64,000 bases of DNA from Chlorops oryzae (Eukaryota > Arthropoda > Insecta > Diptera > Chloropidae). The stretch is taken from the NCBI GenBank assembly GCA_020466095.1, contig CM035806.1:143233934-143297933 (forward strand), written 5' to 3'. Position numbers and translations under genes: made by a program. The notes beneath the pieces were generated by a model that saw only the letters and a program-made list of their open reading frames with translations, ran no database searches and was not told where the DNA came from. Below are positions 1-12,567 of the stretch, one piece after another; position 1 is the stretch's first letter; each line of letters starts with the position of its first letter.

Positions 1-2042
1 AGTTGTTTTTAGGTAATTTCACGTGCCATTTAAAAAATAACAATCTGAATTTTCCATTGGCGACTGCACGCCTTTAATTGTGCTACAAAATCTTAATTAC
101 TTATTTGTTATTACTATAATAAAGGACATTGGCTGACCTGACAAGAGGTAATTCGATCCTCTGGGGAAAATAAATGAATCGTGAGACTTAAAGAAAAAGA
201 GTGTTTCATACCAGATTTCTCACATTTGTACTGGATATTAGTACTGGGAGCATATTGTATGTATGTGAACTTACGTTTTTGTAAATATCTCAAAAATCAC
301 ATGTTCGATTTTGATGAAATTTTTTTAAGAGAAAGGTAATTCTTGAAGGAACTTTTTTTAAATAGTAAGAAAGTGGCGCGACAACGGGAATACATTGAAA
401 ATTTTTTTTTAAATTTTCTTTTTAGTTTTGTGGGGAAATTTTTCTCAGAGTAAAAATAAAAAAAATTTTTTTTTGGATTCACTCTTTTATTAGAAATCAG
501 CCAAAGTTTTTTTCGTCTTGCCGGTTTAATTAGTTTTTGAAATATAAAATTTTGAAAAAGCCTACTAAAAGATTTTCAAGGATATTTCAAGGACTATACA
601 AAATAGAAAACTAAAAAGTGGTACCTACAGTGTTTTAAGATGGCACCTATCGAAAAATCAACAAATCTTCAAAATCACTTTCAGGGTGCCGCAAGCCTCT
701 ACCAGGGTACCGGAAAGACCCTTTGAAATAAAAACGATCATCAGTGAGAAATTAGAGCCCAGTCAATTGATAATCGCTATTCACACAGTTAACACATTGA
801 ACAGGCGAACAAAACTCTTCCCGTAATAGTTGCTTTCGCGAACTTGACTTTGAATTGTTTTCCTTTTTCCCACGGTTTTTGCAAAAAAAAAAAAAAAAAA
901 AAAAAGGATTCTCAATCATCACAGAATCGTTCCGTTTCATTCCACTTCGTTTCAATTGATTGCGTTTGGTGTGTACCGAGCACAAATTCCTTCGACCGCA
1001 AACAGTTTTTATCTCGAATCCTAGCGCAAACAAAAAAAAAAAAAGAAATGCAACACATTTACAAAGAGCAAATGCCCGCTGAAAAAGAATGCGCATCCAG
1101 CTACAGACACAGCCGTTGTACCGAATCTGAGGGACCCAAAGATGAAAGGAATGTTTCAGTACAAATTTGTGAATTCCACATTGCGACTCATCTCGTTATT
1201 TTTTAATGTTTTTGGTCATCTCACCGACCTCTCAGTGGTTCTCGCGGAAAACCAAAACAACAACAAAACAAACACAAAAACAAAAGAATGAAATCAAAAG
1301 GATGAAATCAAAAGTCAAATCAGTTTTTTTTTTTGTTTTTGTTGACTTTTTCGAATAGCAGTATAAATCCTTTGGTTTGCATTATACATTGTGTTGGACG
1401 AACACAGACAAACAGCAACGAAAGTCCTCGATATGCACTGATATGCGATTATTTGGAAAACGATGCAAGTTTATTCTTTGAACTGTTATTGAGGCGACAG
1501 GTATCATCCTGTTTTTAACCATCAAATGACTAGTCTAGTTAAGTCGGCCCTTCGAATATTGCTTCCGAAGAAAAATTATAAACGATAGATACTGGAGAGA
1601 TAGAGCTTAAAATGCAGTCAAAGTTATAAACTTCTCTGGTAAAAGAAAAATGCATACAGTACATAAGTATATCTGATCGAGTCCATTGGCGACCACAAGA
1701 GTGACTGACTGCATTCATTTTCGAATGGCTGCGAAAGGTTGAATGCCATGCAAAGGATACAATTGAATTTATTTATTCCAATGATTTTTTTCGTCCAATT
1801 TCTGGGGCTACTCCTCGTTTTAGTCGCACTTACTGCAGGACAAAATGGATGCCATCGCATTCGAATGGAAAAGCAACGAAAGAAATGCCAGGAAAAAATG
1901 GGGAAAAGACATGAACTCAAGATTTGAAAGGACGCGGCATGGACACAGACAGGAACCATGCAAACGGACACGCAAACGGGCACGGATACCTGAAAGCACG
2001 TGTACCATGCGTTTGAGTTTGCCTGCTGCTTTAACTACTTAC
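1..2042. other. No gene seen; GPCR intron and repeat
   Basis: This stretch would be the next intron of the - strand GPCR. It holds an interspersed repeat at about 230-715 and A/T runs. The open frames at 752-1206 and 1624-1983 have no family features. Confidence 0.5.
230..715 (+). repeat. Interspersed repeat family A, copy 1
   Basis: From ATATTAGTACTGGGAGCAT through to TTTCAGGGTGCCGCAAGC, this stretch matches along its length the reverse complement of about 27243-27722. The shared order of blocks (CTCAAAAA, GAAAGGTAAT, TTTCTCAG, ATATAAAATTTTGAAAAA, TTTCAGGG) shows common descent. No coding sequence or target duplication was recognised. Confidence 0.65.
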
Positions 2043-2257
2043 CCGACCGTCGTGCATTCTCAGTAGCAATTCCGAGACGTGAAACGCTGGTGGCGGCGTT
2101 TGTCCCCGGACTTGTGCTGTCATCGTCCTGGGTTGCTACGAATGTCTGCTGCTGACGTCGCGATGCTGTCGATTGTTGTCTTCGCAATGATGTCATGCGA
2201 TATGCCAACGGAGATATGACATCGCCAGCAATTGCATCATGTTGGCGGTGAGCGCTC
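2043..2257 (-). CDS. CNMaR: GPCR exon 3, third intracellular loop
   Basis: The acceptor is tccactttgcag and the donor gtaagt. Completing the split Arg codon gives RSAHRQHDAIAGDVISPLAY, then TSLRRQQSTASRRQQQTFVA and VSRLGIATENARRS. It is hydrophilic and Arg/Gln/Ser-rich, as expected for a long third intracellular loop. It ends one base into a codon. TM6 and TM7 are not seen in 1-2042, so the rest of the gene lies left of the window. Confidence 0.65.
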
Positions 2258-3905
2258 CTGCAAAGTGGAAAAAGAAGACAACAACAAAAACACATTAATC
2301 CTCCCGAGTTTAATGGTTGTGCGTTTTATTTAATGTTTTTTGTTTTAATTTTTAAATATTTTTTTTAAATATTTTTTTAAGTATTTAAAAATTTTTGTTT
2401 TGTTTTGTAGAAAATTAGAAAAATGGAAGTCCGCTCGATTTTAAGCGTTTCAAAACAAAGAGAAGATAATCTGTACGGTTGAGTAATCTAGATGCAAGCT
2501 CATGCCCCTTGTACTAGTACGGTCTGCTTTCGATACGTCAAAAGAAAATCCCTTTTACTTTGTTTTCGTAAAATAAAATTCTCACAGGGTTCAAGCGTTT
2601 GCAGAGGTGTTTTTTATTTAAAAAATTTTTTTTTTAATTTTTATTTATTTATTTATTTATTTTTCTGTCAGAAATGGAACAGAAATGGAAAACTTCATAT
2701 AAAAAAAAAACACTTTATGCAATTCGACATCATAATAGGCCTATTATGATGTCGATTTTAAAATCATAATGAAGCATATTATGACACTAGATTTGAGAAA
2801 GTATAAAAAAAAATTTTAAAACAAACAAAAAACATAGCATACTACCAGGGTTTGTAATGAATTTCGAAGCGTGCAATAATAAATTTCAAAATGCACGCAT
2901 TTCAAAAAATACAAGGCAAAAATAAGCAGAGCATACTACGAAGTTGTATAATAAAGAATTTCAAATTATGAATCTTTCAAATAAAAATAAAAATTTTCTC
3001 CACAAAAAAAAAAACGTTTTCTTAAATTTAGGTTAAAATCTAGTTTGAAATCTTATTGCATAAAATATTGTTCGGCACTCGTATCGAAAATATCTATTAG
3101 AGACTTTCTGATTCATTTCTGAAGCGTTTTTTTTTTTTTATATGAAGTTTTTTCATTTCTGACAGAGCTGAAGATAGCCTCTGAAAAATAAAATCCTAGG
3201 GGTCTCTCATAATTGGAAATGTGATCACTGCTGGTACTATCTTTCATTAATGTTTGTCACTGTTATATAATAATATAAAGTGCCTAGGTAGAGATCAACC
3301 CTTCAAGAACAAGGGAATCTTTTTCCACATTAGTCTTTAAGGCCCGATATTACAGTGTATACTTAAGTTAAGGAAGCTTGACGCCTTTATTAAATTAATT
3401 TTAAAACTTATTGAAGGAGCACAAAAAGTTTGTACTGTTAAAATGCTTTACAGAGTTAAGCTTTACTTAAGTGCTAAGGACGGACATACTCTGTTGGCTG
3501 GACAGTTTGTCCTTAATTTCGGACGAAATACAATAAACGAAAATGGTGGAAATTGTGTCAAATTTAACCTCTTGGGGCAACATTCATCTACTTTATTGTC
3601 ACTCATTTTTTTAATTTTTTTTTTTATTATCATTGTCCTTTGCTTTTAAAGAATTCTTGCAGTCGTTATTCTTTCATTAGCACAATTTCTTTTGCGATTC
3701 AACTGATCCCTTTTGTAATGCCTTCGTCGTCCCTTTCATTGATTGGATTTGACAGATTGATTATGCCTGCCACAATATCAAGTTGACCGTATTTCCTTTT
3801 TTTTTTTTTTTTTTTTTCTTTTTCTTTTTTTAATGAGTTTTGGGTCCTTGTTTTTATGTGGTTGTTTTCGTTTGGTTTGTTTAATCTTAACATGGTTATT
3901 CTCAC
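2258..3905. other. GPCR intron 2, no gene seen
   Basis: AT-rich intron of the - strand receptor with homopolymer runs. It contains a perfect 30-bp palindrome at 2725-2754. No coding signal was found. Confidence 0.5.
2725..2754. repeat. Perfect 30-bp palindrome
   Basis: The arms read CGACATCATAATAGG and its exact reverse complement with no spacer. It could extrude as a cruciform or be the remnant of a small fold-back element. Confidence 0.8.
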
Positions 3906-4045
3906 CTTTGCATTGTTAATGCACGCCTTAACGTTGCGAACTTCCAAACGGTGTGACCCGTGAACGAGTTGAGAATGATGATAACGACAAATGGAATCCC
4001 ATAGACGACAATGGTATCCCAATAGTTATACATTGTCATGAATTC
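3906..4045 (-). CDS. CNMaR: GPCR exon 2, second extracellular loop end, TM5 and start of loop 3
   Basis: The acceptor on the - strand is ttttctattccag and the donor gtgaga. It reads EFMTMYNYWDTIVVYGIPFV, then LNSFTGHTVWKFATLRRALT. Joined to the previous exon it gives NCDVKDEYQEFMTMYNYWDT, a coherent loop-2/TM5 sequence. It ends two bases into an Arg codon. The intron before it is about 8.5 kb and holds GA-rich and GAAT/GGAT arrays. Confidence 0.75.
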
Positions 4046-4539
4046 CTGGAATAGAAAATTTTTTTTTTTTTTTGCCAAAAATAACAATTATTACAATTGA
4101 ATAAAATTCTCAATGGCCTGTAGAATATTCAGAAGTAGATTCATTTTCCCTTTTATATCCAATTCGTTCGTTTCGTTTTTTTTTTCTTTTACACTTTCAA
4201 TGCATTGTATGGAATAGTGTGTTATGAAGGCGATACATGTCAGTGTGGGTGTGTGTGGCTGTGTGTGTGTGTGTATAGAGTATCCCAGCAGAAAACGTTA
4301 TCCTGCTTAAGTCATCAGTCATCTGTTTTTTCATCGCTACGTTTTTATACATATATGTAAGTGTTTATGCCATGGAAGTTCTAATGGTATACCAACGTGA
4401 AGGGTGTTTGTTTTATTTATTAACTGAACTCTGTTGACTTGGCTTTTCTCTAATACTTAGAATATTCTATTGAAATCTATAAATTAAAGCATGAAAGAGA
4501 TTTTTTCTATAAGGTTATTTAAACAAACAACAACAAAAA

Positions 4540-4941
4540 AAAAGGGAGAGATAGAGCGAGAGAGAACGAACGAGAACGAAAGAGAACGAAAGAGAACGAA
4601 AGAGAACGAAAGAGAACGAAAGAGAACGAAAGAGAACGAAAGAGAACGAAAGAGAACGAAAGAGAACGAAGAGAACGAAAGAGAACGAGAGAGAACGAAA
4701 GAGAACGAAAGAGAACGAGAGAGAACGAGAGAGAACGAGAGAGAACGAGAGAGAACGAGAGAGAACGAGAGAGAACGAGAGAGAACGAGAGAGAACGAGA
4801 GAGAACGAGAGAGAAAGAGAGAGAAAGAGAGAGAAAGAGAGAAGAAAAAGAGAGAAAGAGAGAGAAAGAGAGAGAAAGAGAGAAAAGAGAGAAAGAGAGA
4901 AAGAGAGAAAGAGAGAAAGAGAGAAAGAGAGAAAGAGAGAC

Positions 4942-4972
<31 letters not shown>

Positions 4973-5062
4973 CAGAGAGAAAGAGAGAGAGAAAGAGAGA
5001 GGGAGAGAAAGGAAGATAGAGAAAGGGAGAGAAAAGGAGAACGAAAAAGCGAAAGAGAGAGA
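4540..5062. repeat. GA-rich array with 10-bp unit
   Basis: Units GAGAACGAAA, then GAGAACGAGA, repeat with a 10-bp period from about 4560 to 4815. They then decay to GAGAGAAA and GA runs. The long open frames in both strands (ERERTKEN-like and SLSFSLSL-like) are artefacts of the repeat. It lies in the first GPCR intron. Confidence 0.9.
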
Positions 5063-6350
5063 GCAAGTCAAGCAGTCAAAAAAAAAATACCGTAGGTACC
5101 GATGCTCATTGCACATCCTGACAGCATTGGCTCTACCTATAAGTATATCAAGAAGGCTGTTCCAACTGGGGCAACTGGAGAGCTCTTAGAAAAAGGTTTG
5201 CTTATAAAGCACTTGAAGTTTTTGGTGAATTTTAAGTAATGAAGCATATTGGTCGGGAAAAAGAGAGAGAAGGAGAGAGAGGGACAGGGAAAGGAGGAAA
5301 GAGGGCAAGAGGGCAAGAGGGCCTGATGGGGGGGGGGGGGGGGGCATGGAGAATTGAACTTGTTGGCGTATTTTTTGCTTTGATAATTTGAAGTGCACTT
5401 CAAAAAGCATATAAATGATACCATTTCATCAATTGTATATTCTTCGGACTTCATAACTGCTATGGAATTTCAATAGGACCATAGAAAAAATAAGAGTATT
5501 TTTTGAATTATAAAACAAAATAACGATTACGTTTTAAATTCTCAATTTCAACTTAACTTTCTGTGTGCCATGCTTCTTTTTTTGTGCTCGTTGAAGCTTG
5601 GTCATGTGATTTAGTTAAAGGGCGAAGTGGAAATCTTATTTGAGTAGAGTCTGAAGAAGGTTGGAGTTGGAAATGAGTTCGATAATCGGTGTCATGCGAT
5701 AATTATTTTTCGGGGGAGTGGATGCAATAACTCATACAAAAATTGCTCTTCGGAGCTTTTATAGAATTTGCATTTTTCTTTTACACATTTTGCGCAACTA
5801 GAATAACAAAGTGGTCCTTTTTGATAATTTTATTAAGGGTATGAACCTTGGTTTGTGAGTGTTCGGGTTATATTAACCTTTTAAAGCCCGAGTTTTCTTC
5901 AGATGGTGGCGCGTTTTGCGTTCTCAAGCGAGTTTTTAAGTAAAATCTTTTTTTTTTTAAATCCAATCCAATCGGAGTCAAAACGCAATCCTTCGGACCG
6001 CGAAAAACGAAAAAAATATTCCGTTAAAGTTCCAAGCAGAAAAGAGTTTATAGTGGATAAATGGCAGTTTCTCACCTACGCCATCAGCTCAAATAGGCGG
6101 AGTGCAAAAATTTCTGACAGCTATTTTTTCATTTTGTTTGGATGAACTTAAACGGAAAGATTGAAGACATGTTCTATGGTAATACAAACATTAACGGTCG
6201 AAGCAGACAACAGCTTTCTGCTTTTTTGGAAGATAAAGTGCTCATCATACCTACTATCTTCATTTAAAATAAAATTAATCTCCGAGTGGTAGTCCTTCCG
6301 CGAACAAGCGCAATTAATCCTCTTCACAACATCGAAAATCAAGCTAACAC

Positions 6351-6688
6351 AGCGAGAGAGAGAGAGAGAGAGAGAGAAAGTGGGAGAGATAGGTAGTTAG
6401 AGGGAGAGAGAAAGTGAGAGAGATAGGTAGTTAGAGGGAGAGAGAGAGTGGGCGACGGAGAGGGTGGGCGACGGAGAGAGTGGGCGATGGAGAGAGTGGG
6501 AGGGAGAGGGAGAGAGACGGAGAGAGAGGGAGAGAGAGGGAGAGAGAGGGAGAGAGAGGGAGAGAGGGAGGAGAGGAGAGAGAGGAGAGAGAGAGGGAGA
6601 GAGAGGAGAGAGAGGAGAGAGAGGGAGAGAGAGGGAGAGAGAGGGAGAGAGAGGGAGAGAAGTGAGAGAGAAGAGAGAGAGGGAGAGG

Positions 6689-6733
<45 letters not shown>

Positions 6734-6790
6734 AGAGGAGAGAGAGAGAGAGAGTGAGAGAGAGAGAGATAGGGGGAGAGAGAGAGCTGG
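6351..6790. repeat. GA/GGA-rich microsatellite array
   Basis: About 440 bp of GAGAGG, GAGAGA and GGGAGA units. Open frames inside are repeat artefacts. Confidence 0.9.
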
Positions 6791-7069
6791 AGCGGGAATG
6801 ACAGATGGAGTGGGCGAACAAATGAATTGGGACATGAAACCAATGGTTGAGGAGCATTTCCGAATGAAATTTTAAATCACAATTGCAGACTGTTAAGCAG
6901 CCGAGCACAATTAATTTCTGTCAAGTGGCTTAGCTAATGGGCCATTAAAGAATATACTTTCTATTTCCGAAAGCGCTTTTAATAAGACGCGAAAACTAAG
7001 TTCGATGACCCATTTACAATTGTACTATTTGAATTCTTAATACTTTTTTGAATTTTTATTCTTTCATTA

Positions 7070-7095
7070 ATGAGAGAGAGACAGAGAAAGAGAGC

Positions 7096-7131
<36 letters not shown>

Positions 7132-7333
7132 AAATAGAGAGGAAAGAGAGAGAGAGAGGAAAGAGAGAGAGAGGAAAGAGAGAGAGAGGAAAGAGAGAGA
7201 GAGGAAAGAGAGAGAGAGAGGAAGAGAGAGAGAGAGGAAAGAGAGAGAGAGGAAAGAGAGAGAGAGAGGAAAGAGAGAGAGAGGAAAGAGAGAGAGAGGA
7301 AAGAGAGAGAGAGAGAAAAGAGAGAGAGAGAAA

Positions 7334-7367
<34 letters not shown>

Positions 7368-7500
7368 GAAAGAGAGAGAGAGAGGAAAGAGAGTGGAAAG
7401 AGAGAGGAAAGAGAGAGAAAGGGAGGGTTAAAGATAGGGAGAAAGAGAGAGCGAGAGAGATAAAGAACGAGAGAGACAGCGAACAAGAGATTGCCAGAGA
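7070..7500. repeat. GA-rich array with GAGAGGAAA units
   Basis: About 430 bp built from GAGAGAGAGGAAA-type units of about 16 bp. It is third in the series of GA arrays inside the GPCR intron. Confidence 0.9.
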
Positions 7501-8542
7501 CAGATTGATATGATGCTATGTGCAAAAAAAAGCAGCCCCTATTTTAAACTTGAAATTTTCTAGGATCTCGTTTCTTCCAAAACAATATTTCTCGTATAGG
7601 CTTCCCAAGACACCAGTTATATTGTCCATTTTAGAGAAGAACCCGCCTTAGTGATGTATCATAAAAAAAGAAAGAGATCACACTCACCTAGCTTTAGGGA
7701 TCAGCAAAAAGACGGGGCTATCGTAGTACTTGATATTCATGTTTCTGTTCCAAAACGTTTACGTCGAGTGAAATTAGTGGGCCGGTAGTTTTCTTTCCAA
7801 GGGCCCCCATTCGACACAAAAAATGCACCACTCTCTTACCTAGGAGGAGTATTTTGATATTGAGAGACCCTCAAGTCTCAATGGGGCTGTAGAAAGGGAT
7901 AATCTCGATTTTTAGCTGATCTGTAATGGATCCAGATCGTTGATCTGATGATTTAGAATATCCCTAAGAGTTAAACTTTCTCCATGTATAAGGACAAAAC
8001 CGATTTGAAATACTAAAAAAAAAAAAAAAAAAACAAAATATTTGAATTGTAAGAACCTTTGCTGTCTAACAAGTGTGAAAAGTGCTTCCAAACATCCGAT
8101 TTCTTCATCATGGACGAATGTTAGAATCAAGAGTATCCGATTTCATTTCCTTTTTTATTCGTATTCACCTCACTTCGGCGGTTAGTTTGAGAAGATAAAA
8201 ATAATATGGAAAACAATTCCGAATTAATCAAAGTCATTTCGATTTATTTCCTGCTTGTGCCGAGTGCACGAATATGTTTCGTAATGCGACTTCTCTCAAA
8301 TGGACAGAAATTAATTTACTTTCGTTTGCAACGTACTTTCCGGCTCCAAAAAAAAAAAAAAAAAACAAAATAAAAATAAAAACAAGAATAGAAAAGATAC
8401 TATGAACACTTTTTATATCGAACATATTCTGTGGCGACAATTCATAAGACGGCTGTGCGCACGTGTGTAACTGTCCGACCATCTGCCGCTCTGACTGTTC
8501 GTTTTACTATCTCCGTACAGTTTTCTATTCGAAGGAATTTAA

Positions 8543-8590
8543 GAGAGATTGAGATAAAGAGAGAGCCAGAAAGAGCGAGAGAGACAGTGG

Positions 8591-8672
<82 letters not shown>

Positions 8673-8768
8673 AAGTGAGCGAAAGAGAGAGCGACAAAGA
8701 GAGAAGAGAGAGAGAGACAGTGAGAGAGAGAGAGCGATGGAGAGAGCGAGAGAGAGAGAGAGAGGAAG
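8543..8768. repeat. GA microsatellite
   Basis: A pure GA run at about 8595-8666 is flanked by interrupted GA/GC-containing units. It is in the first GPCR intron. Confidence 0.9.
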
Positions 8769-10027
8769 ACGAATAGGAGGCTTAGGAAACCTGGGGGATC
8801 ACTCGGTATTGCGTTTCGTATCGAAAATTTCGTAAATTTGGGCATTCAGTACTCTGTAATCCGATTTTCGCATTTCAATTTTTCGCCCTTTCACGTTTTC
8901 GAATTTTGAGCGCTCTGAAACGCGAAATCAAATGTCAAAATCATTCCAAAGTACCAAATTGATTGCGATACCTGTTGAGCGTTCGCAAATGAAATAAATT
9001 GCAAGTTAATAAATCAAATTTGTTTAATCTTCCTTGGATCTTGGAAAGAAAAATTGGGCATTTTTGAGGTTTTCTCTAAAATAAACAAAAAAAAAATAAA
9101 TAAATTCTTTCACAACTTTATTGTGCACATTTCTCACATCTGCTTTAAGCTTTATGTCGTTTAAAAGGATTCCTAATTTTCAGAAAGCTTAAACACTTCA
9201 AAGGCGCTTGGGTGATGGGTAATGAGTAACGACGCGCTGTAAGAAATTATCATTATCGTCCGCCCAAGCGTGGAGTCTACGCCTTATGCGGTTAGGCGTA
9301 AATAATTTTCTTCTGAGCCTCCAGCAGACTTAATTTTTTTTATACATATGAAAAAAATTTTTTTTTTGGCCATTTAAAAAAATCTTTTTCCCGCTGAGAA
9401 TGTGTCGAATACGCGCACGCGAACGTACACAAATTACAATCGACGCTATTCATACAGGTGTTTCCCAGTTTGATCATGTTTTCGAACGAACAATCTTATG
9501 ATTTAAACTGTAATCTTCCCGCATTGTCTTACAACTGCTCTAAAAAAAAAAAAACACACTTCTCTCCACTTTACCACCTTTTCCGTGTACAACTAGGCAC
9601 AGACTCGAGCAATTTTTTTTTACTTGCCTACAGCATTTTTTTAAATGAATATTCACCGGGAATTTTTCCTTAGAAAATTTTCTAAGCGTAAGACGGAAGT
9701 GTTCTAAGCGTCAGTAATAGAAAAACAGAAAATGAAATTTGCTTAGAAATCTCCGAAATTCTTGGTTCCTTTATATTTACTTCTCCAGCGTGTTTAGGAT
9801 GGCAGAATGTTGAAAAAAATTTGATTGCAGTTTCTGAAAGTGTTTAGTTAGAATAGCAACTCTCCCTATAAGAGGAAAGTAGTCGAATTGCTGACGTTTT
9901 AAGAATTTTCGCTATAAATTCAATACCCTGATATTCAAGATAAAAATTTAATATACAATTAGCAGGGGAATATCGTTGCCTTTATTGTCGTCATATAAAA
10001 TTTTCATCAAGATTTTACTAAATATAA

Positions 10028-10195
10028 GGGGTATTCACAAAGGCGTGTTAAAAGCGTTGGAAAGTCGGAAAATCGGAAATTTGCGACTTCTTAAAATTTT
10101 TTTAAACTTTTTTTGTATCTTGCACCACATTTTAAGCAGATAAAATGTTCCGATTTTCCGACTTTACTATTTTCCGACGCCTTTGTGAATACCCC
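10028..10195. mobile_element. 168-bp MITE with 18-bp terminal inverted repeats
   Basis: It begins GGGGTATTCACAAAGGCG and ends with the exact reverse complement. Subterminal GTCGGAAAATCGGA and TCCGATTTTCCGAC are also inverted. No clear target duplication can be read, so the superfamily is open. It has no coding capacity. Confidence 0.85.
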
Positions 10196-11586
10196 TATAG
10201 ATCCTCAATATGCCAATTGTTGAAGGTTTGATAACTTGTGTTCTAAATATGACCACCATCTGTTGTTTTATTACCAGACAACTACTACATATGCCCAAAC
10301 CATACCCTATTGAATTCAGTTAATTGAATCAGTACGAAAATCGAGGGGTCAAATTGTTGACGGTCGACTTTCTATAAAAATTGACTTTCTAATGAAACCA
10401 TTTTTTTCAAGTTTTAACTTTTCTTTTAAAGCCGCTGAACTCTTTTATCGTACCCCTTAAAAATTATTAGTTAGAACCTGATCAGGACAAATTACCGAAT
10501 TTTTTTCAAAAACCTATAAATTTTTTATCTTAACTATGGATCGAAAGCTATGGAAAAATGGTTCAAAAATCAAAAGCATAACATGTGTTTAACTGGTTCG
10601 AAAACTGGTTGGAATACTGGTTCGAAAAATCTTCAGAAGAAGGTGATACGATTTTTTTCTCTGTGTGCAGATATATTGTAAAAACTTCTGTGTTCACGTT
10701 GGAAATATTTTTTTTTTTTTTTTTTTTTTTGACTAAACAGTTAATGTAAAGCACCTTGGTTTGACTGGGAATAAGTAGTTTATCGTTGGATTTCTAGTGG
10801 AAAATTATATCAGTTCAATGGAATTGTACCTGAAATAACACGTTACCTACTGCCAGTGTGCCCAAAGAGTGAAAGACAAAAATGGGAAAAATGTTCATCT
10901 TTAGCCATGCATACAGAACGTCTTGGATGTATGTATAAGAATTAGAAAGATGATGATTACAATATTTTTTTGATTTAACGCTCACGGATTGCCGTAGGAT
11001 AAGGCTTCTGCGTAATCGAGTTACAATTTCTAGTTGACAGTTTTTGCTCAAGGCAATAGAAGGATTACCAAGACAACACAGTAGAAGATTTCATTAAAAA
11101 ATAAGAAACTATGTTACGATGTTTTCTTTTAGAAGCCCTTTCGTCATTGCCAATTCATAATTTTCGCTACTTTATCTATGGTCCTTGCTAACACACTTCA
11201 AGGCATTTGTAAAATTTAATTTTATAGTTAATTAAGTAATGCGGACTTTTAAAGCATCCCTTTTATTCTATTGCATACATATACACATTGTTTCAAAAAA
11301 TCTCTTTGAAATGTTTCATATTTTTAGGTTCTTTCACAAAATCGCAAAAATTTCTTTAAAATGGGAAAAATCCATCAAGTTGTCTTCAAGAATAGTAGGT
11401 GTTGATGTTTGAATCACAATTACTTTAACATAACTTAAGCCTAAAAACAACAACAATAAATAAGTAAAAAAAAAAAAAAAGAAAGTGAGAAAAAATTTCA
11501 AGAAATTTATTTTATTTCCTGATTCGGTCGATCTTTTATTGAGGAAAGCATTAACTCAATGGTGATGTGTCCCCAAAGGGAAATGT

Positions 11587-12437
11587 TCATGAATGAATGA
11601 ATGATACAATGAATCAATGAATGAATGGATGAATGGATGAATGGATAAATGGATAAATGGATAAATGGATAAATGGATGAATGGATGAATGGATGAATGG
11701 ATGAATGGATGAATGGATGAATGGATGAATGGATGAATGGATAAATGGATAAATGGATGAATGGACGAATGGATGAATGTATGAATGTATGAATGGACGA
11801 ATGGATGAATGGATGAATGGATGAATGGATGAATGGATGAATGGATGAATGGATGAATGGATGAATGGATGAATGGATAATGGAAAGAATGAATGGATAA
11901 TGGATGAATGATGAATGGAAATGGATGAATGGATGAATGGATGAATGGATGAATGGATGAATGGATGAATGGATGAATGAATGAATGAATGAATGAATGA
12001 ATGAATGAATGAATGAATGAATGAATGAATGAATGAATGAATGAATGAATGAATGAATGAATGAATGAATGAATGAATGAATGAATGAATGAATGAATGA
12101 ATGAATGAATGAATGAATGAATGAATGAATGAATGAATGAATGAATGAATGAATGAATGAATGAATGAATGAATGAATGAATGAATGAATGAATGAATGA
12201 ATGAATGAATGAATGAATGAATGAATGAATGAATGAACGAATGAATGAATAATGAATGAATGAATGAACGAATGAATGAATGAATAATGAATGAATTATT
12301 GAATGAATGAATGAATTAATGAATGAATTAATGAATGAATGAATGAATGATTTAATGAATGAATGAATGAATGAATGAATGTATGAATGATAGAATTATT
12401 GATTAATAGATATATTTATTGATTGATTGATTAATTA

Positions 12438-12497
<60 letters not shown>

Positions 12498-12540
12498 TAT
12501 TTATTTATTGATTGATTTGATTGATTGATAGATTGATCGA
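11587..12540. repeat. Tetranucleotide satellite-like array (GAAT, GGAT, GATT)
   Basis: About 950 bp of 4-bp units run in domains: GGAT/GAAT mixed (11587-11970), almost pure GAAT (11970-12290), an interrupted GAAT zone, then GATT (12420-12540). It ends within about 30 bp of the 3' end of GPCR exon 1, so it starts the receptor's first intron. Confidence 0.92.
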
Positions 12541-12567
12541 TTGACACACCAAAGAGAGTGTACTTGC

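Noticed and set aside
1624..1983. Minus-strand frame as the receptor TM6-TM7 exon
   Set aside because: It lacks the FxxCWxP and NPxxY patterns expected for TM6 and TM7.
4484..5189. Long open frames of 183-232 residues on both strands
   Set aside because: They are translations of the GAGAACGAAA array (Glu/Arg on one strand, Ser/Leu/Phe on the other), open only because the unit lacks stop codons.
6339..6908. Overlapping open frames rich in Ser/Leu or Glu/Arg
   Set aside because: Artefacts of GA microsatellite sequence; the same holds for 7067-7525, 8431-8845 and 35385-36576.
11587..12540. Possible CRISPR-like regular repeat
   Set aside because: Units are 4 bp with no spacers in a eukaryotic intron; it is a microsatellite.
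12505..12567. The 20-residue tail of the receptor frame (ASTLSLVCQSINLSINQINQ)
   Set aside because: It is encoded by the GATT repeat after a GC splice donor; joining to the 4045 exon restores a normal TM5.
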